Shown here: positions 1 through 6,503 of the stretch, in pieces
Layout of the letters: each line of letters opens with the position of its first letter
Numbering within the stretch: the first letter of the stretch is position 1
From: an uncultured Oscillospiraceae bacterium
GTDB lineage: Bacteria > Bacillota > Clostridia > Oscillospirales > Oscillospiraceae
Length of the DNA: 39,734 nucleotides
Direction of reading: 5' to 3'
Assembly: GCA_934553255.1 (NCBI GenBank)
Contig: CAKTEZ010000013.1
Location: forward strand, 1-39,734
Notes under the pieces: model-generated
The model's database searches: none
What the model saw: the letters and a program-made list of their open reading frames with translations, nothing else
What the model was told of the DNA's origin: nothing
Translations under genes and position numbers: made by a program

Positions 1-234
1 GTGGACAGCTATGTGGACCCCGTCCCCGGCGATATGCCCGGCTACGATTCGCAGGTCATCATGGCGGCGGGCGCGTTCGTGCAGGGCAGCTCCATCGAGC
101 TTTCCGCCGACGGTCCCATCCGTCCGCCCTACGCCGTCTACTACCAGGGCGGCCTGACCTGGTACCACGCGAAGCTGGGTGTGCTGCTCTCGCTGCAAAA
201 AATGCTTGACGCAGGGCTGGTCATACTGCCCTGA
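1..234 (+). CDS. Methionine gamma-lyase family protein (YnbB/aluminium-resistance type), C-terminal end
   Basis: Only the last 77 residues are in the window; the GTG at base 1 is the window edge and not a start. The segment reads as the C-terminal part of the PLP-dependent Met_gamma_lyase family (old name aluminium resistance protein). It has the conserved stretch around DMPGYDSQVIMAAG followed by SIELSADGPIRPPY and a final helix. Family members are cytosolic fold-type-I PLP enzymes of about 400-430 residues whose physiological substrate is poorly defined. The PLP lysine lies outside the window. The stop at 232-234 is followed after 25 bases by a small ORF. Confidence 0.8.
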   Translation: MDSYVDPVPGDMPGYDSQVIMAAGAFVQGSSIELSADGPIRPPYAVYYQGGLTWYHAKLGVLLSLQKMLDAGLVILP

Positions 235-259
235 CTCTATTTGTTAGGAGGGTCTTGCT

Positions 260-349
260 ATGCTGATCCGAAGGACTCCCCTCACCAACCGTCATTTCCG
301 GCGCAGACCCCCGCCGGAGGCTGTCCGTTTTTTGGTTTCAAAATACTGA
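260..349 (+). CDS. Small Arg-rich ORF, 29 residues, unknown
   Basis: ATG at 260 lies seven bases after a perfect AGGAGGG ribosome site (246-252). It opens a 29-codon frame ending TGA at 347-349. The peptide begins MLIRRTPLTN and contains seven arginines, a run of three prolines and a hydrophobic end (VRFLVSKY). It has no signal peptide and no clear membrane segment. It sits between the gamma-lyase family gene and the DMT permease, so it could be a small protein or a leader peptide of the permease. I recognise no family. The strong ribosome site is the main support. Confidence 0.4.
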   Translation: MLIRRTPLTNRHFRRRPPPEAVRFLVSKY

Positions 350-377
350 CAGAGAAAAAGGAGTTTAACAATTCAAT

Positions 378-1286
378 ATGTGGTTCTGGCTTTCCCTTAT
401 CGCGCTGCTCTGCTGGAGCGGCAGCGACCTCTTTTCCAAAATCGGCTGCCGCGACGAGGACGACCGGCTCAGCCATCTCAAGATGGTCATGGCGGTCGGC
501 GTCGTCATGGGTCTGCACGCGGCGTTTGAGATCTTCGTCGGCGGGACGGAAATCAGCTTTTCTATTATCCTCACCTACCTGCCCGTGTCGCTGCTCTACA
601 TCGGCTCGATGACGCTCGGCTATCTGGGGCTGCGGTACATCGAGCTGTCCGTCTCGTCCCCCATCTGCAACTCGTCCGGCGCGCTCGTCGCGGTGATGAC
701 GCTCGTTTTCCTCGGCGGCGAGGATTACTCGCCGCTCGCCGTCTTTGCCATTCTGCTCGTGTGCGCGGGCGCTATCGGGCTTGGCGTCGTGGACGCGACC
801 GAGGACCCCGAGCTGCGCGCGGCGCGGCAGGCCGAGGGCAACCGCAAGTACGCCAAGAGCTTTCTTGCCCTCGCGCTCCCCGTGGCCTACTGCATCCTCG
901 ATGCGGCGGGTACCTTTGCGGACAACCGCGTGCTCGAGACGCTGGACGAGGGCAGCGCGAATGTCGCCTATGAGCTGACCTTCCTCGCCGCCGCCGTCGT
1001 GTGCTTCGTCTATGTCGTGCTGATCCGCAAGGACCGCCTCCTTCCCAAAAAGGAAGCGCCGAAGTACCTCGGCGCGGTCTGCGAGACCGCCGGCCAGTTC
1101 GCCTACATCTACGCCATTGCGGACACCGAGCATCTTGCCATGTCCGCGCCCATCATCAGCTCCTACTGCGCGGCGAGCGTGCTGTGGAGCCGTCTGTTCC
1201 TCCGCGAAAAGCTCTCGTGGAAGCACTACGCCATGATATTGCTCGTGGTCGTCGGCATCGCCATCATGGGCGTGTTCGACATCTGA
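378..1286 (+). CDS. DMT superfamily (EamA-type) membrane transporter
   Basis: A 302-residue, highly hydrophobic protein with about ten predicted membrane segments. It begins MWFWLSLIALLCWSGSDLFSK, the usual N-terminal layout of EamA/DMT permeases (two five-helix repeats, usual length 280-310). Charged loops include one near residues 150-165. The substrate cannot be told from the sequence; family members export or import small metabolites or amino acids. The ribosome site GGAG (360-363) is 14 bases from ATG 378, which is long, and no closer in-frame start exists. A strong terminator follows at 1301-1335. Confidence 0.8.
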   Translation: MWFWLSLIALLCWSGSDLFSKIGCRDEDDRLSHLKMVMAVGVVMGLHAAFEIFVGGTEISFSIILTYLPVSLLYIGSMTLGYLGLRYIELSVSSPICNSSGALVAVMTLVFLGGEDYSPLAVFAILLVCAGAIGLGVVDATEDPELRAARQAEGNRKYAKSFLALALPVAYCILDAAGTFADNRVLETLDEGSANVAYELTFLAAAVVCFVYVVLIRKDRLLPKKEAPKYLGAVCETAGQFAYIYAIADTEHLAMSAPIISSYCAASVLWSRLFLREKLSWKHYAMILLVVVGIAIMGVFDI

Positions 1287-1300
1287 CCGTATAACCAGTC

Positions 1301-1335
1301 GCAGGGAGCGGACGGCGATACCGTCCGCTCCCTGC
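1301..1335 (+). terminator. Intrinsic terminator of the DMT permease gene
   Basis: Perfect 15-bp inverted repeat (1301-1315 with 1321-1335), five-base loop, then TTTGT. It lies 15 bases after the permease stop codon. The T-tract is short, so efficiency may be moderate. It may also serve the convergent SLOG gene. Confidence 0.75.
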
Positions 1336-1389
1336 TTTGTGATCCGTTCCCTTTTTCCATCGCCCCACGCAGCGTCTCGAGCGCACGGC

Positions 1390-1893
1390 TCATTCGATCG
1401 GAATGTCGATGACGTCCAATCCGCGGCGGAGGGCGTACTCAATGGTATAGCGCGTGCCGCCGGGCAGACCGTCGTGCAGCGCGATGAGCAGCGAGGAATG
1501 ATCCACCATGTAGCGGTTGCGTCGCTGGTAGCAGTCGCGCGAATAGCCCTGCTGCACCAGCGTTTCGTCGTCGCACCGCTCCAGAAGGCGGCGGTAGCGC
1601 TCGCGCTGCGCCGCGCTCCAGCCGTCCGCCTGCGTCGGGCAGGGGATCGCCGCTTCAAGCGTGATCTCAGGGCGTGACGCCTTCAGCTCCAGCACCGCTT
1701 CGGCACAGTAGAGGTCACAGCCCTCCGCCATGCCGCAGAGGAAATGCGAGTACCCCTCGTCCGCGACGCGCACAAGCACCTCGCGCAGCCGCGCCTTCAG
1801 CCGCAGGCAGCGCGGGTCGCTCTCGTCCTTGCCCCACGGCAGCTTGGCGGGGCGATGCCCTGTAAAGCAGCAGCTTACCGGCCTCCCTCGCAT
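1390..1893 (-). CDS. SLOG-family protein (DUF1273/YpsA-like)
   Basis: A 167-residue protein beginning MRGRPVSCCFTGHRP. The FTGHRP motif (about residues 10-15), GMAEGCDLYCAE and the C-terminal GTRYTIEYA are hallmarks of the YspA/YpsA SLOG family. These are Rossmann-like proteins thought to bind nucleotide-type ligands; Bacillus YpsA affects cell division but the biochemistry is unsettled. A longer frame upstream is possible. I chose ATG 1893 because AAAGGAGG lies just ahead of it and homologues start at the same place. A promoter is visible at 1922-1950. The gene converges on the DMT permease gene. Confidence 0.8.
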   Translation of the reverse strand: MRGRPVSCCFTGHRPAKLPWGKDESDPRCLRLKARLREVLVRVADEGYSHFLCGMAEGCDLYCAEAVLELKASRPEITLEAAIPCPTQADGWSAAQRERYRRLLERCDDETLVQQGYSRDCYQRRNRYMVDHSSLLIALHDGLPGGTRYTIEYALRRGLDVIDIPIE

Positions 1894-1921
1894 GGCTCCC
1901 CCTCCTTTCATCGTTTTTCTC

Positions 1922-1950
1922 ATTATAGAACATTTGTTTTTGATTGTAAA
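1922..1950 (-). promoter_or_regulatory. Sigma-A type promoter of the SLOG gene
   Basis: Reading leftward: TTTACA (1950-1945), 17-base spacer, perfect TATAAT (1927-1922), about 30 bases before the start codon at 1893. Confidence 0.75.
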
Positions 1951-1965
1951 GAGCGGATTTCCCTC

Positions 1966-1994
1966 TTGCAATTTTCACAGCGCTGTGCTATGCT
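1966..1994 (+). promoter_or_regulatory. Sigma-A type promoter of ribU
   Basis: TTGCAA (1966-1971), 17-base spacer, TATGCT (1989-1994), ending about 20 bases before the FMN aptamer. The spacer contains the palindrome AGCGCT. It is back-to-back with the SLOG promoter. Confidence 0.7.
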
Positions 1995-2016
1995 TTGGAC
2001 AAATCTGAAATACAAG

Positions 2017-2129
2017 TCTTCGAGGCGGGGTGAAACTCCCCACCGGCGGTATAGTCCGCAAGCGGCGTTTTCGCCGCACGAACCGGTGAAATTCCGGTAC
2101 CGACGGTCACAGTCCGGATGAGAGAAGAT
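2017..2129 (+). promoter_or_regulatory. FMN riboswitch (RFN element)
   Basis: The conserved RFN blocks are all present in order: AGGCGGGGTGAAACTCCCC, ACCGGCGGTATAGTCCGC, a variable GC stem-loop, GAACCGGTGAAATTCCGG, TACCGACGGTCACAGTC and GGATGAGAGAAGA. It lies in the 5' leader of ribU and is expected to lower expression when FMN is abundant. Downstream (2148-2171) there is an ACGCAA/TTGCGT hairpin but no clear poly-T terminator. Control may therefore be at translation, through the AAAAGGAG ribosome site near 2213-2220. Confidence 0.97.
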
Positions 2130-2227
2130 GTGCTGCGCGCTGTTACCACGCAATTTTCACGCTCTTTGCGTCATGCACCTTGGAGGACTCGTTCTTTCAG
2201 GGAAATTGACAAAAGGAGTGTTTTTTC

Positions 2228-2815
2228 ATGTCCGCACAAGCCAAACGCACCCACCACATTGCCGTGACCGCCATTCTCAGCGCGGCCGCCGCCGTCCTGC
2301 AGCTCTTCGAGATCCCGCTGCCCTTTCTCATTCCCGATTTCGTCCGGCTCGACTTCTCCGAGCTGCCCGCGCTGCTCGCCTCGTTCAGCCTCGGCCCGCT
2401 CTGGGGCGCGGCGGTCTGCCTCATCAAGAACCTGTTCAAGCTCACCACCACCTATTCCGGCGGCGTGGGCGAGCTGGGGAACTTCCTTATGGGCGTGTGC
2501 TTCGTCGTCCCCGCCGGTCTTTTCTACCGGACGCATAAGACCCGCCGCGGCGCGCTCCTCGCGTCCGTACTCGGCGCGGTGTGCATGGCGGCCGCCAGCG
2601 TCCCCATCAACTATTTCATCACCTATCCGGTCTACGCGAATATTTTCCCCATTGAGACGATCATCCGCCTGTATCAGCTCATCCGTCCTTCGGTCAACGG
2701 CCTGCTCGAATGCCTGATCGTGTTCAACGCGCCGTTCACGCTCCTAAAGGGCGCGCTGGACGTGCTGCTCTGCTTCCTGATCTACAAGCCCCTTTCCCCC
2801 CTGCTGCACAAGTGA
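2228..2815 (+). CDS. ribU: ECF transporter S-component for riboflavin (RibU)
   Basis: A 195-residue integral membrane protein with about six helices. The conserved segment PFLIPDFVRLDFSELPALLASF and the loop with SGGVGELGNFLMG are typical of RibU-type ECF substrate-binding subunits. It binds riboflavin and works with the shared EcfA/EcfA'/EcfT module, which is not in this window. The FMN riboswitch immediately upstream supports the substrate. Length matches the family (180-210). ATG 2228 follows AAAAGGAG. A strong terminator lies three bases after the stop. Confidence 0.93.
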   Translation: MSAQAKRTHHIAVTAILSAAAAVLQLFEIPLPFLIPDFVRLDFSELPALLASFSLGPLWGAAVCLIKNLFKLTTTYSGGVGELGNFLMGVCFVVPAGLFYRTHKTRRGALLASVLGAVCMAAASVPINYFITYPVYANIFPIETIIRLYQLIRPSVNGLLECLIVFNAPFTLLKGALDVLLCFLIYKPLSPLLHK

Positions 2816-2819
2816 AAAA

Positions 2820-2850
2820 AACGAGGACGCGGTTTTCGCGTCCTCGTTTC
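2820..2850. terminator. Bidirectional intrinsic terminator between ribU and the threonine synthase gene
   Basis: An 11-bp perfect stem (2821-2831 with 2837-2847) flanked by an A-run on the left and TTCCTTTT on the right. It can end both the rightward ribU message and the leftward PLP-enzyme operon. Confidence 0.85.
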
Positions 2851-2863
2851 CTTTTGTGCTTTC

Positions 2864-4105
2864 TTACTCGGTCTTGATGCCGCGCTTATCGAACTCCGCG
2901 ACCAGCCGGTCAAGGTCGTTGGGCAGGCTCATCGGCTCGCCGCAGAACTTGATAGCGTTCGCCACATCCTTGAGGCCGTTGCCCGTCACGACGGAAACGA
3001 CCGTGTCGTTCGCGCCGAGGGCGCCCTGCTCGCAGAGCTTCTTCACGCCCGCCGTACCGGTCACACCGGCCGGCTCGCCGAACACGCCGCAGGTGGTGCC
3101 GAGCAGCTTCTGCGCCGCCATGATCTCCTCGTCCGTCACATTCACGACGATGCCGTTCGATTCGCGGATCGCCATGAGCGCCTTGTCCGCGTTGCGCGGC
3201 ACGCCGACGGCGATGGAGTCGGCAAGCGTGTTCTCCTCCATCGGCTGCCACGGCTCGCCGGTGGCAATGGCGCGGTTGATGGGGTGGCAGCCCTCCGCCT
3301 GCGCGGAGATCAGGCGCGGCAGCTTGTCAATAAAGCCGATGGCGTAAAGATCCTTAAGACCCTTCCACACGCCCGCGATGGTGCAGCCGTCGCCGACGGA
3401 GATAGCGAGGTAGTCCGGCATCTTCCAGCCGAGCTGCTCGGCGATCTCGAGCGAAACGGTCTTCTTGCCCTCGGAAAGATAGGGGTTGATGGCGGCGTTG
3501 CGGTTGTACCAGCCCCACTTGTCGATGGCCTTCTTGCTCAGCTCAAAGGTCTCCTCATAGTTGCCCTGCACGCTGATGACATTCGCGCCAAAGGTCATCA
3601 GCTGCGCGACCTTACCCTTGGGCGCGCGGGAGGGAACGAAGATAAAGGTCTTGAGACCCGCCGCGGCGGCGTTGCCCGCGAGGGACGATGCCGCATTGCC
3701 GGTGGACGAGCAGGCGATGATCTCCGCACCCGCCTCCTTCGCCTTAGCGACCGCCATGGCGGAGGCGCGATCCTTCAGGCTCGCGGTGGGGTTCTGTCCG
3801 TCGTCCTTGACCCACAGCTTCTTGAGTCCGAGGAGCTTGGCAAGACGGTCCTCCTCATAAAGCGGACTCCAGCCCACGCGCAGGGGTGTATCGGGCGTGG
3901 TCTCCTCCACGGGCAGCAGCTCGCGGTAGCGCCACATCGTGTTCGGGCGGGTCTTGAGCTTTTCCTTGGTGAGGTTCGCCTTGATGTAGTCGTAATCGTA
4001 AATGATGTCGAGGATACCGCCGCACTCGCAGTTGGTGAGGTTGGGCGTGGCCTCGTATTCCTTGCCGCACTTGACGCAGCGCGCGCACTTGACATTTTTC
4101 AGCAT
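2864..4105 (-). CDS. Threonine synthase-type PLP enzyme with N-terminal zinc ribbon
   Basis: A 413-residue fold-type-II PLP enzyme. The N-terminus carries a small zinc ribbon (CxxC at 10/13, CxC at 26/28), as in many archaeal and clostridial threonine synthases. The PLP lysine is K111 in NPTASLKDRAS and the phosphate-binding loop is SSTGNAAS near 133-140. Known family members convert O-phosphohomoserine to threonine. Here the gene is last in a leftward operon behind a catabolic-type regulator and another PLP enzyme, divergent from ygeY-ygeW, with no hom or thrB nearby. A role in ureide or diamino-acid breakdown is therefore an alternative to threonine synthesis. Start ATG 4105 follows AAGGAGAAGG. 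Confidence 0.85.
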   Translation of the reverse strand: MLKNVKCARCVKCGKEYEATPNLTNCECGGILDIIYDYDYIKANLTKEKLKTRPNTMWRYRELLPVEETTPDTPLRVGWSPLYEEDRLAKLLGLKKLWVKDDGQNPTASLKDRASAMAVAKAKEAGAEIIACSSTGNAASSLAGNAAAAGLKTFIFVPSRAPKGKVAQLMTFGANVISVQGNYEETFELSKKAIDKWGWYNRNAAINPYLSEGKKTVSLEIAEQLGWKMPDYLAISVGDGCTIAGVWKGLKDLYAIGFIDKLPRLISAQAEGCHPINRAIATGEPWQPMEENTLADSIAVGVPRNADKALMAIRESNGIVVNVTDEEIMAAQKLLGTTCGVFGEPAGVTGTAGVKKLCEQGALGANDTVVSVVTGNGLKDVANAIKFCGEPMSLPNDLDRLVAEFDKRGIKTE

Positions 4106-4127
4106 GGTCCTTCTCCTTCCTAACGAT

Positions 4128-4156
4128 CGAAGGACGGGCGTTCCGCCCGCCCTTCG
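4128..4156 (-). other. Intercistronic hairpin in the PLP-enzyme operon
   Basis: 13-base arms (4128-4140 and 4144-4156, one mismatch) with a three-base loop lie between the two PLP-enzyme genes. There is no T-run on the leftward strand, so it looks like an RNA-stabilising or processing hairpin and not a terminator. Confidence 0.45.
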
Positions 4157-4176
4157 GCATTGGTTCAAAAATCGGC

Positions 4177-5658
4177 TTAGAGCGCCTTGAGCAGGCCGGT
4201 GGCCTCGTTGAACTCGTTGATGAGTTCGTCGAGTTCGGCAGCCTGCGCGTGAACGGCGTCCCAAGTATTCTTGGTGTCGTACCAGAGCGCGTTGAGGTCC
4301 TTGACATCGCGCGCCTGCTGCTCGACCCAAGTGTAGTACTTGAGGTTGTGGATGCGCTTGCGGTCGGTGTAGGTCAGCTCCATGAGGTTGTCGGTCTTGA
4401 GACCGAGCATATGGAGGTTGTGGTCGAGGCGGGCCTCCTCCACATTGTACGCGCCGTGCATCTCGTTGAGTTCCTCGATGCGGCTGCTGTACATCACGGC
4501 GGAGTCGGTCAGAACGGTGGCAACGACATCGTTCTCGGTCAGCTCATAGTACTTCGCCATCTTGATGCAGCAAAGGACATTGGCAATGCCGGAGATACCG
4601 AGCCAGGTCAGCTTCTCGATCATCTCGTCGGAAAGCTTCAGCTCCTCCCTGAGGTACTTCTGACCTTCCTTGGTGTTGAACAGGCGCAGCAGGCGCTGGC
4701 TGTCCTCGTCGTCGATGGCGATGGCCATGTCGGTGTTCTTGACATTGTGGATCCAGGGAATGTGCTTGTCGCCGATGCCCTCGATGCGGTGGCCGCCGAA
4801 GCCGTTCTCAAGAATGGTGGGGCACTGCAGAGCCTCGCCCACGCCGAGCTTGAGGTGGGGATAGCGCTCCTTGAGCAGGTCGCCCGCGCTCATGGTGCCG
4901 GCGGAACCGGAGGTGAAGCAGGCGCCGGCAAGGTTCTGGCCAGGCTTCTTGATGGCTTCAAAGAGGTCGGCGAGGGCGTAACCGGTGACATTGTAGTGCC
5001 AGAGAGGATTGCCCATCTCCTCGAACTGGTTGAAGATCATCATGCTGGGGTCCTGCTTGAGTTCCCAGGTCTTGTCGAAGATCTCCTTGACATTGGACTC
5101 GCAGCCCGGGGTGGCGATGACCTGACCGGCGATCTTGCTGAGCCAGTCGAAGCGCTCCTTGCTCATCTCGGCGGGGAGGATGGCAACGGAGTCAACGGCG
5201 AGCAGCTTGGAGTTGAACGCGCCGCCGCGGCAGTAGTTGCCGGTGGAGGGCCAAACGGCGTGATGATAGTTCGCGTCGAACTGGCCGGTGACCAGACGCG
5301 GGGCGAGGCAGCCGAAGGAGGCGCCGACCTTGTGGCAGCCGGTGGGGAACCACTTGCCCGCCATGGCGACGATGCGGCAAGGCACACCGGACAGCTCGCT
5401 GGGGATCTCGACATAGTTGGGGACCGCCTGATAGAGACCGCCGGACTCCTTGGCCTCGTTCTTCCAGGTGATGCGGAAGAGGTTGAGAGGGTCGACATCC
5501 CACAGGCCCACATTCTTCAGCTTGGCCTGGATCTTTTCGGGAATGGTCTCGGGATGCTGCATCTGCGCGATGGTAGGAATGATGACATTGTTCTCCTTGG
5601 CCTTCTGGATGTTATGCTCCAGACCGACCTTATTGATGCTCAGATCGATTTTACCCAT
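4177..5658 (-). CDS. Fold-type-II PLP-dependent enzyme (cysteine synthase/TrpB-like), substrate unknown
   Basis: A 493-residue cytosolic protein. The putative PLP lysine is K110 in PTGCHKVGASFG, which resembles the TGSHK site of TrpB-like enzymes. STGNYCRGG (138-146) is the substrate-loop motif and SGSAGT (250-255) the phosphate cup. It is about 100 residues longer than the diaminopropionate ammonia-lyase YgeX (about 400) and is not that subfamily by motif. Its start overlaps the end of the regulator gene by eight bases, implying translational coupling. ATG 5658 follows AGGAGG (5668-5673). The context (ygeY, ygeW, carbamate kinase) suggests a beta-elimination or lyase step on an amino acid released from purine-ring nitrogen compounds. 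That is inference. Confidence 0.8.
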   Translation of the reverse strand: MGKIDLSINKVGLEHNIQKAKENNVIIPTIAQMQHPETIPEKIQAKLKNVGLWDVDPLNLFRITWKNEAKESGGLYQAVPNYVEIPSELSGVPCRIVAMAGKWFPTGCHKVGASFGCLAPRLVTGQFDANYHHAVWPSTGNYCRGGAFNSKLLAVDSVAILPAEMSKERFDWLSKIAGQVIATPGCESNVKEIFDKTWELKQDPSMMIFNQFEEMGNPLWHYNVTGYALADLFEAIKKPGQNLAGACFTSGSAGTMSAGDLLKERYPHLKLGVGEALQCPTILENGFGGHRIEGIGDKHIPWIHNVKNTDMAIAIDDEDSQRLLRLFNTKEGQKYLREELKLSDEMIEKLTWLGISGIANVLCCIKMAKYYELTENDVVATVLTDSAVMYSSRIEELNEMHGAYNVEEARLDHNLHMLGLKTDNLMELTYTDRKRIHNLKYYTWVEQQARDVKDLNALWYDTKNTWDAVHAQAAELDELINEFNEATGLLKAL

Positions 5659-6301
5659 TTTTGCTTTCCTCCTGTTGTTTGTCAATGTAAGAATATAGAG
5701 TGTATTTTGATATTCCGAAATATTTGGCGACCTTGTCGCCGGACTTGGTGACGAGAAACGCGCCGCTCTGGCTCAAAAAGCCGATGGCCCGCATCTTGTC
5801 CTCCTTGTTCATCAGCGCCACGGGCTTGCCCACGAGGGCGACCGACTGAGCGATCAGCTCGTCGAGTACGTCGTTGACATTGATGATCTTCTCCGGCTCC
5901 GTCTGCGTGCTGTCACCCGCGGCGGTCAACTCGCGCACGGCGCTTTCGACCATAAGGAGCGATGAGATGTCGTAATTGATGCCGAGAATGGCCACGACCT
6001 TGCCGCCCTTGCCGCGAATGTACATCGTCGAGGACTTGAGGATCTTGCCGTCCGGCGTCTTGGTGAGGTAGCTGAGGTGGTCCACGGGCTGCGCGTCGGC
6101 ATTGCGGACCTGCTCCATCGCGACGTGGGACGCACCGTCGCCGACCTTGCGGCCCGTGACGTGTCCGTTCTCGATGATGACGATGGAATGCTCCGGATGC
6201 TTGGCCGCCACATCATGCACCACGACCTCGCAGTTGCTCCCGAACTGAGCGGCAAGGCCTCTGGCGATCTGACGCAGAGCCTCCAGCTTTGACGCTTCGA
6301 T
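5651..6301 (-). CDS. YheO/DauR-type transcriptional regulator (PAS-like plus HTH), apparent AUC start
   Basis: 216 residues if begun at ATC 6301. The N-terminal two-thirds is a YheO-like PAS domain (EVVVHDVAAKHPEHSIV, then a ligand pocket through GINYDISSL). The C-terminal 60 residues form a DauR-type helix-turn-helix (FLSQSGAFLVTKSGDKVAKYFGISKYTLYSYI). Such proteins regulate amino-acid or nitrogen catabolism. The frame has a TAA two codons before the ATC and no ATG, GTG or TTG until GTG 6223. That later start would remove the conserved first PAS helix (KLEALRQIARGLAAQFG). AAGGGAGGAG (6318-6309) sits seven bases ahead of the ATC. It probably controls its own operon and the divergent ygeY-ygeW genes. 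Confidence 0.8.
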   Translation of the reverse strand: MEASKLEALRQIARGLAAQFGSNCEVVVHDVAAKHPEHSIVIIENGHVTGRKVGDGASHVAMEQVRNADAQPVDHLSYLTKTPDGKILKSSTMYIRGKGGKVVAILGINYDISSLLMVESAVRELTAAGDSTQTEPEKIINVNDVLDELIAQSVALVGKPVALMNKEDKMRAIGFLSQSGAFLVTKSGDKVAKYFGISKYTLYSYIDKQQEESKNG

Positions 6302-6337
6302 AGCTTATCTCCTCCCTTGCGCTGTTCTTTCTTGTAC

Positions 6338-6365
6338 ATCATACCATAGATAAAAGAAAAAGCAA
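6338..6365 (-). promoter_or_regulatory. Promoter of the regulator/PLP-enzyme operon
   Basis: Reading leftward: TTGCTT (6365-6360), 16-base spacer, TATGAT (6343-6338). It is separated from the divergent ygeY promoter by an AT-rich tract (6366-6406). Confidence 0.65.
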
Positions 6366-6406
6366 TGATTTTTTCTAAAAAATTTTGAGATTTGCAAATT
6401 TTTTGT

Positions 6407-6434
6407 TTGACTTTGCCGAAGCTTATGCTATGAT
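6407..6434 (+). promoter_or_regulatory. Promoter of ygeY-ygeW with nearby palindrome
   Basis: TTGACT (6407-6412), 16-base spacer, extended -10 TGCTATGAT (6426-6434). A perfect palindrome ATTTGCAAAT (6390-6399) lies seven bases upstream of the -35 and is a candidate operator for the divergently encoded regulator. Confidence 0.7.
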
Positions 6435-6503
6435 AGGGACAGAGTAAAAGGAAAGCAGAGTTTTATCGACGGAAAAGAATAAATTTTATAATGGAGGTTT
6501 CCC

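Noticed and set aside
4177..5658. Calling the 493-residue PLP enzyme YgeX (diaminopropionate ammonia-lyase)
   Set aside because: It is about 100 residues longer and its lysine-site and loop motifs are of TrpB/cysteine-synthase type; only the gene context points to a similar role.
4249..5751. A 500-codon rightward frame opposite the 493-residue PLP enzyme
   Set aside because: Val/Leu/Gly-rich shadow without motifs; the leftward frame carries the PLP-site residues.
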